From Bacteroides intestinalis (GTDB taxonomy: Bacteria; Bacteroidota; Bacteroidia; Bacteroidales; Bacteroidaceae), in assembly GCF_003464595.1 (NCBI RefSeq), contig NZ_QRZF01000013.1:87407-151406 (forward strand): a stretch of 64,000 nt of DNA, in the 5' to 3' direction. Both the position numbers and the translations under genes were made by a program. The notes under the pieces are model-generated. The model did no database searches, had not been told where the DNA came from, and worked only from the letters and a program-made list of their open reading frames with translations. Shown in pieces: positions 16,065 through 25,109 of the stretch (position 1 is its first letter; each line of letters opens with the position of its first letter).

Positions 16065-17254
16065 CAAAACGAACGTTGCTTTACTTTCCAGGCATAAAGC
16101 AACACCACGATAAACGAAAGCAACGGAACGATGAACGAGAAAGACATATTGGTCTGATCAGCCACATACCCCATCATGAGCGGTCCTACCGCTCCCCCGA
16201 TGGGGGACATCATCAGATAAGAAGACGCACGCTTCGTATAGTTACCCAATCCCCTCAATGAAAGAGCGAAAATCGTGGGGAACATAATAGCTTCGAACGC
16301 ATATCCCAGAAACAGAGCTATTAATGACAAAATGCCCAGATTAAGAACTACCAAAGACGTGCTGACCACCGTTCCCATTGCACAAACGAACAGCACTTTT
16401 TCTGCCCGGATATACCGCATAATCCAGCTACCGGCAAAACGTCCGCACATAAACAGTCCCAGACCACCGAACGAAAGTACTACAGATGCATCGCGGGCAT
16501 TCATCCAGCCATCATCCACCACATAATTAATAAAGAAGCTGTTGATTGATATTTCTGCAATCTCGTAGCAAAACAGGCTGATAATACCGAAGATAAACAG
16601 CTTGTGCGACCAAAGCCCACGTGCACCGTTTTCTCCGACTTCTTCTTCATCAGCTTCATGAACAATCTCCGGCAGGCGTATCTTATAGAATACCAGAGCA
16701 ACTCCCAATACAATGATCCCCATCAGTGTGTAAGGCAATGATATATTGCTTTCGCCCCCTTCCGAGAATAATAACAATCCCCCGATAAGCGGACCGCAAA
16801 TACATCCCAATCCATTGAACGACTGCGCCAGATTCAGGCGACTGGCAGCCGTTTCCCGGTCGCCTAATTCCGTCATGTAAGGATTAGCCGCTGTTTCCAG
16901 AAAAACCAAGCCACAGGCTATGACAAACAGAGAAAACAGAAAAAAGTTGAAAGACATCCAATATTCCCCGGGAATGAAAAGCAGGGAACCTATGCCATAA
17001 AGCAATAGGCCGAAAACCACTCCTTTCCGGTAACCGTACTTATTGATAAACAGTCCGGCAGGAATAGCCATCACGAAATAACCCAGGTAAAACATGACCT
17101 GTACCCATGCCGAATGGGCACGTGTAATAACCAGCACATCTTGAAAGTGTTTGTTTAGCACATCTAATATCGCATGTGCAAATCCCCATAAGAAGAATAG
17201 GGAAGTTACCAGAATAAAAGGAATCTTATACTCCTTCTTTACCAAATTTTGCAT
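16061..17254 (-). CDS. FucP-type sugar:H+ symporter (MFS)
   Basis: 397 residues, twelve membrane helices. The N-terminal FFLWGFAHAILDVLNKHFQ and the FLETAANPYMTELGD segment of helix 4-5 are hallmarks of the FucP/glucose-galactose branch of the major facilitator superfamily. Cytoplasmic membrane; sugar imported not determined. I start at Met 17254 (MQNLVKKEYK) rather than 17281: a -7 box TATCTTTG lies on the minus strand at 17306-17299, giving a leader of about 38 nt. Divergent from the membrane protein at 17370. Confidence 0.85.
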   Translation of the reverse strand: MQNLVKKEYKIPFILVTSLFFLWGFAHAILDVLNKHFQDVLVITRAHSAWVQVMFYLGYFVMAIPAGLFINKYGYRKGVVFGLLLYGIGSLLFIPGEYWMSFNFFLFSLFVIACGLVFLETAANPYMTELGDRETAASRLNLAQSFNGLGCICGPLIGGLLLFSEGGESNISLPYTLMGIIVLGVALVFYKIRLPEIVHEADEEEVGENGARGLWSHKLFIFGIISLFCYEIAEISINSFFINYVVDDGWMNARDASVVLSFGGLGLFMCGRFAGSWIMRYIRAEKVLFVCAMGTVVSTSLVVLNLGILSLIALFLGYAFEAIMFPTIFALSLRGLGNYTKRASSYLMMSPIGGAVGPLMMGYVADQTNMSFSFIVPLLSFIVVLLYAWKVKQRSFC

Positions 17255-17298
17255 ACAGAACTCTTTTATAAAGAAAGCCACTCAAGGTTTTCAGCGCG

Positions 17299-17346
17299 CA
17301 AAGATAGCCAAGAAGTTTCATAATACGGCAGTTTCCCTTAACTTTG
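17299..17346. promoter_or_regulatory. Divergent promoters, FucP-type gene and 17370 gene
   Basis: Minus-strand TATCTTTG at 17306-17299 points to the transporter; plus-strand TAACTTTG at 17339-17346 points to the gene at 17370. Both match TAnnTTTG, and they are 33 bp apart. Confidence 0.7.
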
Positions 17347-17369
17347 TGCCCAAAATTCAAGATTATAAA

Positions 17370-18377
17370 ATGGAACACAGAAAACTGACAAGGTATCTGA
17401 TATCGCTGGTGATGATCCTGATGATGGTCGGTTTAGCCGAATGGACCAATGAAAAGGAAATTCTGTTTCCGGAAATGACAGCGTTGATCATCGGCCTGTT
17501 AATTATCGATAAGCGGGTATGGAATGTAAAACGTTGGCAAATCATCCTGCTTATGACTCTTGGAGCAGCAGTCGGTATCTGCATTGTTCGTTATTCACCC
17601 CTGCCCTATGTGGTCAATCTATGCGCTGCATTTGCTTTTGCAGGTGCTTCCCTTTTAATCAGTCGCGCTACACTGATTCCTTTGATATCAGCTTGCGTAT
17701 TGCCCGTTTTGCTTCATACGGAAAGTATTGTTTATCCGATAGCAGTCTTTTCAATGTCAGTGTCAGTAGTGCTTGTACAAATCATCTTGGAAAAATGCGG
17801 AATACGTAACCGGATGCCTAAACCTGTCGACAGAAAACCCGGCAAGGAAGATATCATCAGATGGCTGATATTATTCTGTTTTGTAGGTGCTTTGGCCGAA
17901 TTGGCCGTCGGCATGGATTACCCCTATCTCATATTGCCCCCACTCATGGTGACCTTTGTAGAAATGGTAAACTCCAAAGCAGGATTCAGAAATCGCCCTA
18001 CACAAGTATTTCTCTTTCTGACTACCGCAGCCACTCTGGGCACTGTACTTCAAATTGTCGGTCACCACCATCTTCATCTACCGGAAAGTATCGTTGCTTT
18101 AACCATTGCGGCTATCCTATTCCTCATCTTCGAATGGACAGGGAAATTCTTTGCTCCTGCCGGAGCACTGGCGTTCATTCCTATGCTATTACCCAAAGAG
18201 AATCTGGGCTGGTTACCTTTAGAGGCTTCTATCGGAGCAGCCTTATTCATAACCATTGCCATGGTTGTCTTTCAAAAATGCTATAAATGGAATCGGGCAC
18301 AACTCATCTTCTGTGCCACCCCAACCCTACTACGTGAATATATGAACCGTAAAAAGCGAAAAAAACAAATCGAATAA
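17370..18377 (+). CDS. Multi-pass membrane protein, HPP-like
   Basis: 335 residues, about ten hydrophobic segments in two similar halves, a basic C terminus (MNRKKRKKQIE). Short HPP-family-like motifs occur twice in spirit: ILFPEMTALIIG in the first half and LPPLMVTFVEM plus FAPAGALAFIPMLL in the second. Function not established; HPP-type proteins include nitrite transporters of plastids, but I would not transfer that. The start at 17370 is set by the -7 box at 17339; the longer frame from 17151 contains both promoters. Twelve bp before an acetyltransferase gene, so probably cotranscribed. Confidence 0.7.
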   Translation: MEHRKLTRYLISLVMILMMVGLAEWTNEKEILFPEMTALIIGLLIIDKRVWNVKRWQIILLMTLGAAVGICIVRYSPLPYVVNLCAAFAFAGASLLISRATLIPLISACVLPVLLHTESIVYPIAVFSMSVSVVLVQIILEKCGIRNRMPKPVDRKPGKEDIIRWLILFCFVGALAELAVGMDYPYLILPPLMVTFVEMVNSKAGFRNRPTQVFLFLTTAATLGTVLQIVGHHHLHLPESIVALTIAAILFLIFEWTGKFFAPAGALAFIPMLLPKENLGWLPLEASIGAALFITIAMVVFQKCYKWNRAQLIFCATPTLLREYMNRKKRKKQIE

Positions 18378-18389
18378 ATTAAGAACAAG

Positions 18390-18929
18390 ATGAATACATA
18401 CATGGAAACCCCGCGTCTGATTCTACGTGATTGGAAAGAAGAAGACATCCCTGTCTTTGCCGGATTAAATAGCAACGATCAAGTAATGGAATTCTTTCTC
18501 AAAAAGCTATCTTATCAGGAAACACTCGACTTCTATTATCGCATCCGGAAGGAATTCGCATCCAGAGGATATGGGTTGTATGCAGTAGAAAAGAAAGAAA
18601 ACCATGCGTTTATAGGTTATGTAGGGTTACATGATATTACGTTCGACGTAGATTTTTCCCCGGCCGTAGAGATAGGTTGGCGCCTGATTCCCGAAGTATG
18701 GAATCAGGGATATGCTACCGAAGCGGCTTCAGCCTGTCTGGAATATGCAAAAAAGACATTGGGACTGAAAGATTTATATTCTTTCACCTCACTCCCAAAC
18801 AAACGTTCGGAACGCGTGATGCAAAAAATAGGTATGGTAAAAAGCAAAGAGTTTGATCATCCATTGGTCAGTCCCGACCATCCTTTATGCAGACATGTAC
18901 TGTATAAGATCTCCTTGATAAATATATAG
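18390..18929 (+). CDS. GNAT acetyltransferase (RimJ/RimL-like)
   Basis: 179 residues: METPRLILRDWKEEDIPVF at the N terminus, HAFIGYVGLHDITF, the acetyl-CoA loop region GWRLIPEVWNQGYATEAASA (Q/R-x-x-G-x-A), and SFTSLPNKRSERVMQKIGM, all typical of the RimJ/RimL acetyltransferases that modify N-terminal or side-chain amines. ATG at 18390 or 18402 could start translation. Likely distal gene of a small operon with 17370. Confidence 0.85.
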   Translation: MNTYMETPRLILRDWKEEDIPVFAGLNSNDQVMEFFLKKLSYQETLDFYYRIRKEFASRGYGLYAVEKKENHAFIGYVGLHDITFDVDFSPAVEIGWRLIPEVWNQGYATEAASACLEYAKKTLGLKDLYSFTSLPNKRSERVMQKIGMVKSKEFDHPLVSPDHPLCRHVLYKISLINI

Positions 18930-18970
18930 TCAATATACCGTCCACGAGTACCTGTAAGGCACATTAAAAA

Positions 18971-19047
18971 GGGCTACACCCTTTCTCCCGAATGGCTACA
19001 CCCTTTACCCCAAAAGGTGTAGCCATCCGGGAGAAAGGGTGTAGCCC
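18971..19047. repeat. Long hairpin with nested duplicated arms
   Basis: GGGCTACACCCTTTCTCCCG (18971-18990) pairs perfectly with 19028-19047, and an inner GGCTACACCCTTT (18994-19006) pairs with AAAGGTGTAGCC-like sequence at 19013-19024. The 13-mer GGCTACACCCTTT thus occurs twice directly and twice inverted within 77 bp. It may end transcription of 18390-18929 from either side, but it lacks a T run and is far longer than a normal terminator. Confidence 0.8.
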
Positions 19048-19180
19048 TGAAAAAGAAAGGATTTTCACCTTTAAAGAAAAGTGCAATATACCATAGCCTT
19101 TCTAAATGCTAATAAAAAACAATTATCACTTTTTTATTAACAAATTACGAATTAAAAGTTGCCATTCCCAACTATTGTAT

Positions 19181-19188
19181 TACCTTTG
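19181..19188 (+). promoter_or_regulatory. -7 promoter box for the RRM gene
   Basis: TACCTTTG matches TAnnTTTG; a TTG-containing -33 region lies about 20 bp upstream (near 19158). This gives a leader of about 110 nt before the ATG at 19307, the usual length for RNA-binding protein genes with 5' control. The rest of 18930-19306 apart from the hairpin holds nothing I can name. Confidence 0.6.
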
Positions 19189-19306
19189 TCGCGGTTTGAG
19201 TTACGAATCGTTATCGTATAGTTCTCCTTTTTATATCTTATTAAGCAGACCTCTCCTTTAATTATCCCCTCACTCTTACTTAATATTTATTTAATTAAAA
19301 TTTCAA

Positions 19307-19591
19307 ATGAACATTTACATTTCAGGTTTAAGCTATGGCATAAATGATGCTGACTTGAACGAATTATTCTCAGCGTATGGAGAGACCTCTTCAGCTAAAG
19401 TTATTATGGACAGAGAATCGGGAAGATCCAGAGGATTTGGTTTCGTCGAAATGACAAGCGATACAGATGGACAAAAGGCAATTAATGAACTTAACGGAGC
19501 AGAATACGATCAGAAAACTATTTCAGTAAGCGTTGCACGTCCTCGTGAAGAAAGACCCCGTAACAACGGTTATAATTCCAGACGTTATTAA
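19307..19591 (+). CDS. RRM-type RNA-binding protein
   Basis: 94 residues with one RNA recognition motif: RNP2 IYISGL at 3-8 and RNP1 RGFGFVEM at 45-52, followed by a short Arg-rich tail (RPREERPRNNGYNSRRY). This is the compact glycine/arginine-tailed RRM protein common in Bacteroides and cyanobacteria; family members bind single-stranded U-rich RNA and affect carbohydrate-use gene expression in Bacteroides. Single-gene unit, with its own -7 box at 19181 and a terminator at 19606. Confidence 0.92.
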   Translation: MNIYISGLSYGINDADLNELFSAYGETSSAKVIMDRESGRSRGFGFVEMTSDTDGQKAINELNGAEYDQKTISVSVARPREERPRNNGYNSRRY

Positions 19592-19605
19592 TGTCTACCC
19601 TACAA

Positions 19606-19643
19606 CAAGAACAGGAGATCAGATCTTCTGTTCTTGCTTTTTT
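19606..19643 (+). terminator. Rho-independent terminator of RRM gene
   Basis: CAAGAACAG (19606-19614) pairs with CTGTTCTTG (19628-19636), followed at once by a C and six T residues. Confidence 0.85.
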
Positions 19644-19741
19644 CAACTAAAACAGCAATACAAAGAAAAGAACATCGCTAAACGAATAGAATACCCGGAA
19701 GTATATTTATCCGCTTACAGTCTTATTACAATATCAGTTTT

Positions 19742-20833
19742 ATGAAGCCATTTTTTATTGGAAATATAGAGATAAAAACACCTATCATACAAGGTGGAAT
19801 GGGAGTCGGAATTTCATTGTCCGGCCTGGCATCAGCCGTAGCCAACGAAGGCGGCATTGGTGTTATTTCATGTGCAGGTTTAGGCCTGCTATACCCTAAA
19901 GGCAAAGGCGACTATACCGAAAAGTGCATTTGCGGACTCAAAGAGGAAATCAGAAAAGCCCGCCAAAAAACAAAAGGAATCATCGGAGTGAATATCATGG
20001 TGGCCCTTTCCAATTATGCAGAGATGGTACGCACTGCCATAAGCGAAAAAATCGACGTAGTCTTTGCCGGCGCAGGACTTCCGCTCGACTTACCCCTATA
20101 CCTGACACCGGAAAGCAAAACGAAGTTGGTGCCCATTGTATCTTCTTCAAGAGCGGCCAAGATTATATGCGACAAATGGCAGAAGAACTTTGATTATTTA
20201 CCCGATGCCATAGTAGTAGAAGGCCCTAAAGCCGGAGGACATTTGGGCTTTAAGAAAGAACAAATACAAGATGAGAAATACGCTTTGGAATCCTTGATAC
20301 CCGAAGTTGTAGCAATTGCAATGAGCTATAAGGAAAGAAAAGATATTCCTGTAATTGCCGCAGGTGGAATCTCTACAGGCGAAGATATTGCACGATTCAT
20401 GCAATTGGGAGCTTCGGCCGTACAAATGGGAAGCATTTTTGTAACAACTCAAGAGTGCGATGCTTCACAAACCTTCAAAGAGGTTTATATTCACTCTAAA
20501 CCTGAAGACGTTCTTATTATCGAAAGTCCCGTAGGAATGCCCGGACGAGCCATTGATGGAGAATTTATCCGTAATGTAGAGAAAGGACAGGAAAAGCCCA
20601 AATGTTGCTCGTTCCATTGCATCAAGACGTGTGACTATCAGAAAAGTCCTTACTGCATCATCAAAGCACTGTATAATGCGGCCAAAGGAAATATGAAAAG
20701 AGGATATGCATTTGCAGGCAGCAATGCTTTTCTCTCCGAAAAAATACGCAGCGTAAAAGAAGTGATAACCACATTGAACAATGAGTTCCTTTTAGCAACC
20801 TGCCAATTAGCCCCAGCGAAAATGAAAACTTAA
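19742..20833 (+). CDS. Nitronate monooxygenase family protein (FMN TIM barrel)
   Basis: 363 residues. IIQGGMGVGIS near residue 15, GIIGVNIMV near 80, VVEGPKAGGHLGF near 160 and VIAAGGISTGEDIARFMQLGASAVQMGSIF near 205-235 are characteristic of the 2-nitropropane dioxygenase/nitronate monooxygenase fold binding FMN. A C-terminal cysteine-rich insert (CCSFHCIKTC then SPYC) is present in the Bacteroides and Clostridium variants. It may oxidise nitronates or act as an enoyl-ACP-type flavoprotein (FabK is a relative); I cannot decide from sequence. A 66-residue gene follows after 12 bp. Confidence 0.85.
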   Translation: MKPFFIGNIEIKTPIIQGGMGVGISLSGLASAVANEGGIGVISCAGLGLLYPKGKGDYTEKCICGLKEEIRKARQKTKGIIGVNIMVALSNYAEMVRTAISEKIDVVFAGAGLPLDLPLYLTPESKTKLVPIVSSSRAAKIICDKWQKNFDYLPDAIVVEGPKAGGHLGFKKEQIQDEKYALESLIPEVVAIAMSYKERKDIPVIAAGGISTGEDIARFMQLGASAVQMGSIFVTTQECDASQTFKEVYIHSKPEDVLIIESPVGMPGRAIDGEFIRNVEKGQEKPKCCSFHCIKTCDYQKSPYCIIKALYNAAKGNMKRGYAFAGSNAFLSEKIRSVKEVITTLNNEFLLATCQLAPAKMKT

Positions 20834-20845
20834 AAACAATTCAAT

Positions 20846-21046
20846 ATGATGAAAAAGAGTATTGTCCGACCAGAGACCAATCAGTTAGCAGAAAACGCTC
20901 TTAAAGAGCATAAGAAAAAAGTTGGAGAAGTTATTCTTGTAGCAATTACTCCACGAACAACAATTGAGCTTCCGGCCAATCTATCTCAAGCTGAAATAGC
21001 CGAACGTGTAGAACTCTATAAAAAACTGCACAGTTCCAAAATATAA
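20846..21046 (+). CDS. Small hypothetical protein
   Basis: 66 residues, basic N-terminal half (ALKEHKKKVGEVILVAITPRTTIEL) followed by a helical segment (SQAEIAERVELYKKLH). No recognised domain. It is translated 12 bp after the nitronate monooxygenase gene and just before a strong terminator, so it is probably the distal gene of that operon. Confidence 0.6.
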   Translation: MMKKSIVRPETNQLAENALKEHKKKVGEVILVAITPRTTIELPANLSQAEIAERVELYKKLHSSKI

Positions 21047-21079
21047 TTCAGTTGATTTTTCATCGGTTGACAAAATACA

Positions 21080-21112
21080 AAAGCCCTGAAGTTTCGCATT
21101 TCAGGGCTTTTT
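21080..21112 (+). terminator. Rho-independent terminator
   Basis: AAAGCCCTGAA pairs with TTCAGGGCTTT around a short loop, followed by T residues. Ends the 19742-21046 unit. Confidence 0.85.
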
Positions 21113-21300
21113 AAATCATTCTCCTATCAACAGCCTACTTATTGCAGCATTATTCATAGCCCATTCATAGGTGTAAGCCTTATAGGCTTCAAGAGTATCC
21201 ATCATCCGGCATCACTGGTACGTTTCATGAAAAGTAAATTTCGTTCGGGCAGTCAGTTGTACACTGAGGATATCTAAAGGGAGTCCGGATCCGGATATGC

Positions 21301-22179
21301 CTATCCCCCTACTCCCGTCACTGTCTTCAGCAAATAACCTATCAGAAAGCTGATTCCGGCCACGGAGAAGCTCAACACCGCCATCTCCGTGAAACGGCGT
21401 TTAAAGCTTTCATTACGGGCAATGGCATAATAATAGTTGAAAAAGGCAATAATCAGCAACGCCATCACCAGCATGATGCATAAAGCCAGAACAGGACTTG
21501 ACAATAAGATAAACGGACCTACCAAAGCCACTACGGTTATGATATAAGCTATCCCCGTATAAATAGCTGCCTTAACCGGACGCTTATTATGAGTCTTTTC
21601 TGATTTAGTGGAAAGGTATTCGGAAGAAGCCATAGAAAGTGCCGCTGCAATCCCTGTAATGCTGCCGGTCAGCGCAATCAGTTTCGTATCATTCAGCGCC
21701 AGCGTGAAACCTGCCAATGCTCCGGTAAACTCCACCAAGGCATCATTTAGCCCTAGGACCACCGAACCCATATATTGCAAGCGCTCCTCATCTATCATTT
21801 CAATAAGCTTTTCTTCATGGTGCTGCTCATCCCGCGCCATCTCGGCAAAGTGTTCCATACTCGGGTATTGGGAATATACCCCACTCGTTTCTTTCTCTCC
21901 CAGTTCCAGACGACGAACGGCAAACGTAACACCCAGCAGACGCACTAACCATACATAAAAGCAGATTTCAAAACGATTAGGACTGACATCCTGATGAGTA
22001 TAGCCTCGTAGTGTGGCGTAGTGCCTACTTTCATCCTCTGCAATACGTTGCAATATCTCCCGGTTATGAGGATCCTTTTCCTTTGCCGCTAACTTCCGGT
22101 ATATAATACTCGATGTTATTTCCTCTTTCTGAAAGCCAATCATCTTTTTGATCAATTCTTGCTTAGTCTCTTTCTCCAT
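21301..22179 (-). CDS. Ferritin-like/VIT1 (CCC1) fusion membrane protein
   Basis: 292 residues. The N-terminal third is a ferritin/rubrerythrin-like helical domain with metal-ligand glutamates (FQKEEITSSIIYRKLA, AEDESRHYATL, ARDEQHHEEKLIEM). The rest is a VIT1/CCC1-type transporter: GLNDALVEFTGALAGFTLAL, SMASSEYLSTKSE, then hydrophobic helices. The ferritin part probably binds Fe(II)/Mn(II) and feeds the transporter in the inner membrane, so this is likely an iron or manganese exporter. The fusion is known in bacteria and archaea. No linked regulator is seen. Confidence 0.88.
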   Translation of the reverse strand: MEKETKQELIKKMIGFQKEEITSSIIYRKLAAKEKDPHNREILQRIAEDESRHYATLRGYTHQDVSPNRFEICFYVWLVRLLGVTFAVRRLELGEKETSGVYSQYPSMEHFAEMARDEQHHEEKLIEMIDEERLQYMGSVVLGLNDALVEFTGALAGFTLALNDTKLIALTGSITGIAAALSMASSEYLSTKSEKTHNKRPVKAAIYTGIAYIITVVALVGPFILLSSPVLALCIMLVMALLIIAFFNYYYAIARNESFKRRFTEMAVLSFSVAGISFLIGYLLKTVTGVGG

Positions 22180-22267
22180 GCTCTTTATTTTAAGGATACA
22201 CTAAATTATAAGTTATTTATCAGGTACAACAATCCAAGCAATAATTGTTTCCGGTCAGAATGATTTT

Positions 22268-23206
22268 TTAATAAAACATAGAAAGCTGATCGGTACGCAG
22301 ACTCTTCATTTCCCGTTCTTTAATCACTGCGTCCTTATCCACTTCTCCTATTAGCATCGGAGAATCCTTATCGTGTTTACTCCGGTTAAATTTCGCCGTA
22401 TTATAATTACCTTTAATAGCATAGCAATAAATGCAGCCATTGAGGCAGCTTTCATAAGTGCCGATGTCAATACTTTCCACACAACGACAAATGTCCCGCT
22501 GATTCTTATCTTTACGGGCAATAATAGGATATCCGACAATTCGTTCAATCAACCTATTGTCAACGCACACTCCACCCGAAATACCCAAATGAGATAAGTC
22601 GACCTTCATTGTACAAGTATCCAACTCCATCGAACATTCATCCGCAGTCTTCTTAAATGAAATGGCCATGGCATCGATATCTTCCTTTATCAACGGCTCG
22701 ATATGAAATTCACGGAGAAAGGAACGCACATGCGGATAATGATCAATAAAGCCCAGCATACACTTTTCAGTATAGTCATGCAAAGCAAATGCCATTTCTG
22801 CAAATTTGTCTTGGTGGAAAGTAACTGTGTATTGTTCGTTCGTAAGAATAGGGTCATATCGCCACACCACTTTCTCCCTTCCTATCTTATCAGAAAGGCG
22901 TTTGAATGTATCTATACGCTTTTGAAGTGGTGGCAGTTTACTTTCAAGTTCCGTTCCGTACGGATTCAGTGTAAACTGGAAATAGTATTTATAGTCCTGC
23001 AATCTGTCCAGTTTATCAATCATCGGTGCAGGATTCTTCGTCCAAAAGACAATGCAATCAATGACAGCAGGGTCCAGACTGACCCTGCTGATCATATTAG
23101 GATTATACGGATTAGGTACCAAAACATACCTTTCTTTTATCCGGTTGAGAAACCACTCCGAATAAAAAGCAGGTATATCCGTCCTGCGACTGGCACTGAT
23201 GATCAT
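22268..23206 (-). CDS. DUF1848-family protein (radical-SAM-like)
   Basis: 312 residues beginning IISASRRTDIPAFYSEWF, diagnostic of DUF1848, with VFWTKNPAP near residue 53 and a C-terminal cluster motif CLNGCIYCYA near 258 (Cx3Cx2C) preceded by DICRCVES. The cluster binds an Fe-S centre, probably of radical-SAM type, though family function is unknown. The hypothetical gene at 23219 lies 12 bp upstream, so the two are likely one operon. Confidence 0.85.
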   Translation of the reverse strand: MIISASRRTDIPAFYSEWFLNRIKERYVLVPNPYNPNMISRVSLDPAVIDCIVFWTKNPAPMIDKLDRLQDYKYYFQFTLNPYGTELESKLPPLQKRIDTFKRLSDKIGREKVVWRYDPILTNEQYTVTFHQDKFAEMAFALHDYTEKCMLGFIDHYPHVRSFLREFHIEPLIKEDIDAMAISFKKTADECSMELDTCTMKVDLSHLGISGGVCVDNRLIERIVGYPIIARKDKNQRDICRCVESIDIGTYESCLNGCIYCYAIKGNYNTAKFNRSKHDKDSPMLIGEVDKDAVIKEREMKSLRTDQLSMFY

Positions 23207-23218
23207 CTTCCTATCTCG

Positions 23219-23737
23219 CTATTCGTCGGAAGATGGGGCCACGTAATCTTCTTTAATGAATTCGTCATATACCCTCTTGGGATGGTCAAAATGAGCCACA
23301 CCTGTACGATCTTCATTAAAGTTCTCGCGTCGGAATTTTTTCAGTTTCAAGTTGTCTTCAGCATACTCTCTGAGTTTCCTCTTTTCACTCCCGTACAAAG
23401 AGCTATCCAATACCTCAGATTCCAACAAACCTTCTCTGGGAGTGATGGTAGGCAATAGATTTTGTTCCAACAGTCCGCGATAAGCACCATTGTACTCACA
23501 CCAAACATTATCGCCCAAAACAAACAAGCGATACGTGTAGTTTGACCATGCCGTCTTGATGGTAATCTCGCGGGCATAGATTTCTACTGTCGCCTCCGAA
23601 TTGTAATTCGGATCACGGATGACAACCAACTTTCTGCCTGAAATATCCTCTTTTACTAAAGTTGTCCATCTCTCACAATTCAGGATCTCTTCGATAATTT
23701 CAGGTAGTTTTTCTCTAATCTCAAAATGTATTCTCAT
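23219..23737 (-). CDS. Hypothetical protein upstream of DUF1848 gene
   Basis: 172 residues, charged, without membrane segments or cysteine clusters. N-terminal half looks like alternating strands (KLVVIRDPNYNSEATVEIYAREITIKT), C-terminal half is helical and acidic/basic (GSEKRKLREYAEDNLKLKKF). I do not recognise the family. It precedes the DUF1848 gene by 12 bp and probably shares its transcript. Confidence 0.6.
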   Translation of the reverse strand: MRIHFEIREKLPEIIEEILNCERWTTLVKEDISGRKLVVIRDPNYNSEATVEIYAREITIKTAWSNYTYRLFVLGDNVWCEYNGAYRGLLEQNLLPTITPREGLLESEVLDSSLYGSEKRKLREYAEDNLKLKKFRRENFNEDRTGVAHFDHPKRVYDEFIKEDYVAPSSDE

Positions 23738-23835
23738 ATTCTTTGCCTGTGGGTCAGGACTTTTTTACTACCCCCCAATTTGATATATGCCCCTAAAGAT
23801 AACAAGTATTTGTCAGAAAAACAATAAAAAATCCA

Positions 23836-25020
23836 TTATCTATTTGCCATGCGATAGATATTTTCCATATCATCGCGATGTAAAACCTTCAAATTTCCGG
23901 TTGTTACACTACCACCGGAACTGCATTTATCTGCCATGAGTTTAATTTCTTCGTCAGTGGCCTGCCGTCCTATCAGCTCGCAAATACTAACCGGCATCCC
24001 AATTGCGCGATAGAAATTTTCCATGGCTTCAATGCCTGCCAAAGCGGTATGTTCGGGTGATTTGAAATCATTTGTTACACCCATCACATTCACGGCAAAC
24101 TGAGCGAAACGGGTTACATTCTCTTTGTAGACATACCGTGCCCAACTTCCCCAAAGAGCTGCCAGACCTGCACCATGTGCTACATCGAATAATGCACTCA
24201 GTTCATGTTCAAGCTGGTGTGTTGCCCAGTCACCGGTTGTTCCACATCCCGTCAAATCATTGTGTGCCAAGCTACCTGCCCACATAATTTGGGCACGATG
24301 TACATAATTCTCCGGTTCTTTCAGTACTTCAAAAACGCTATCTTTTACCGTACGGAGAATACTCTCAGCAATGGCATCAGTCACCGTCATATCGTCATCA
24401 TGAGAGAAATAACGTTCCATAGTATGCATCATAATGTCCGTTACACCACAAGCTGTCTGATAGTTGGGCAATGTATAAGTCCGTTCCGGATTCATCACAG
24501 CAAATTTGCAACGGCACAGATTATTGGAATAACCTTTTTTCAAATCACCGTCCTCATTGGTTATCACGGTACTGTTACTCATTTCACTTCCCGCAGCAGG
24601 AATTGTCAGCACGGTAGCAACCGGCAGACAAGCTTCCGCATGGGCTCGTCCCATATAGAAATTCCAGACTTCACCCCCATAAGGTACACCGAAAGCAATT
24701 GCCTTCGCAGAGTCGATCACACTACCGCCACCTACAGCAAGAATGAAATCAACCTTTTCTTTTCGGCACAGTTCAATGCCCTCGTGCACTTTCGACAAAC
24801 GTGGGTTAGGAACCACCCCGCCCAGTTTTACGTAAGCAATACCTTCCGCCTCCAATGCCCGGCATATTTTATCCAGCAAACCGGAACGCTCCGCACTCTG
24901 TCCGCCATAATGTATCAGGACTTTAGTGCCGCCATATTGCTTCACCAATTTCCCTGTTTTATCTTCCGATAATGCTCCAAACACAACCTGTGTGGGTGCA
25001 TAGTAAATAAAGTCTTTCAT
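23836..25020 (-). CDS. Iron-containing alcohol dehydrogenase (YqhD/BDH type)
   Basis: 394 residues from Met 25020 (MKDFIYYAPTQVVFG). Nucleotide-binding AVGGGSVIDSAKAIAFG near 94, TIPAAGSEMSNSTVITNE near 140, metal ligands in CGVTDIMMHTMERYF, TTGDWATHQLEHELSALFD and VAHGAGL. Closest to the NADPH-dependent butanol dehydrogenase/YqhD group of aldehyde reductases. A -7 box TATCTTTG on the minus strand at 25055-25048 supports this start; the longer frame to 25050 would overlap it. No CTGTAAT operator is present. The mobile element begins about 80 bp upstream. Confidence 0.9.
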   Translation of the reverse strand: MKDFIYYAPTQVVFGALSEDKTGKLVKQYGGTKVLIHYGGQSAERSGLLDKICRALEAEGIAYVKLGGVVPNPRLSKVHEGIELCRKEKVDFILAVGGGSVIDSAKAIAFGVPYGGEVWNFYMGRAHAEACLPVATVLTIPAAGSEMSNSTVITNEDGDLKKGYSNNLCRCKFAVMNPERTYTLPNYQTACGVTDIMMHTMERYFSHDDDMTVTDAIAESILRTVKDSVFEVLKEPENYVHRAQIMWAGSLAHNDLTGCGTTGDWATHQLEHELSALFDVAHGAGLAALWGSWARYVYKENVTRFAQFAVNVMGVTNDFKSPEHTALAGIEAMENFYRAIGMPVSICELIGRQATDEEIKLMADKCSSGGSVTTGNLKVLHRDDMENIYRMANR

Positions 25021-25099
25021 CGTCAATTTTGTTTTTCTATTCTGATACAAAGATAAGCATATTGAAGGTAGAAAGGTTCATAGAAACTATAACTTTTCA

Positions 25100-25109
25100 T
25101 TATCTTTGC
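25100..25109. other. Putative attL core TTATCTTTGC
   Basis: Ten bases identical to those at 37027-37036. Left flank ends ...CTTTTCA. Includes a TAnnTTTG box, which is why a chance match between two promoters is a real alternative. Confidence 0.5.

Noticed and set aside
17151..17369. Longer start of the 17370 membrane protein
   Set aside because: Overlaps the divergent FucP-type gene and both promoters.
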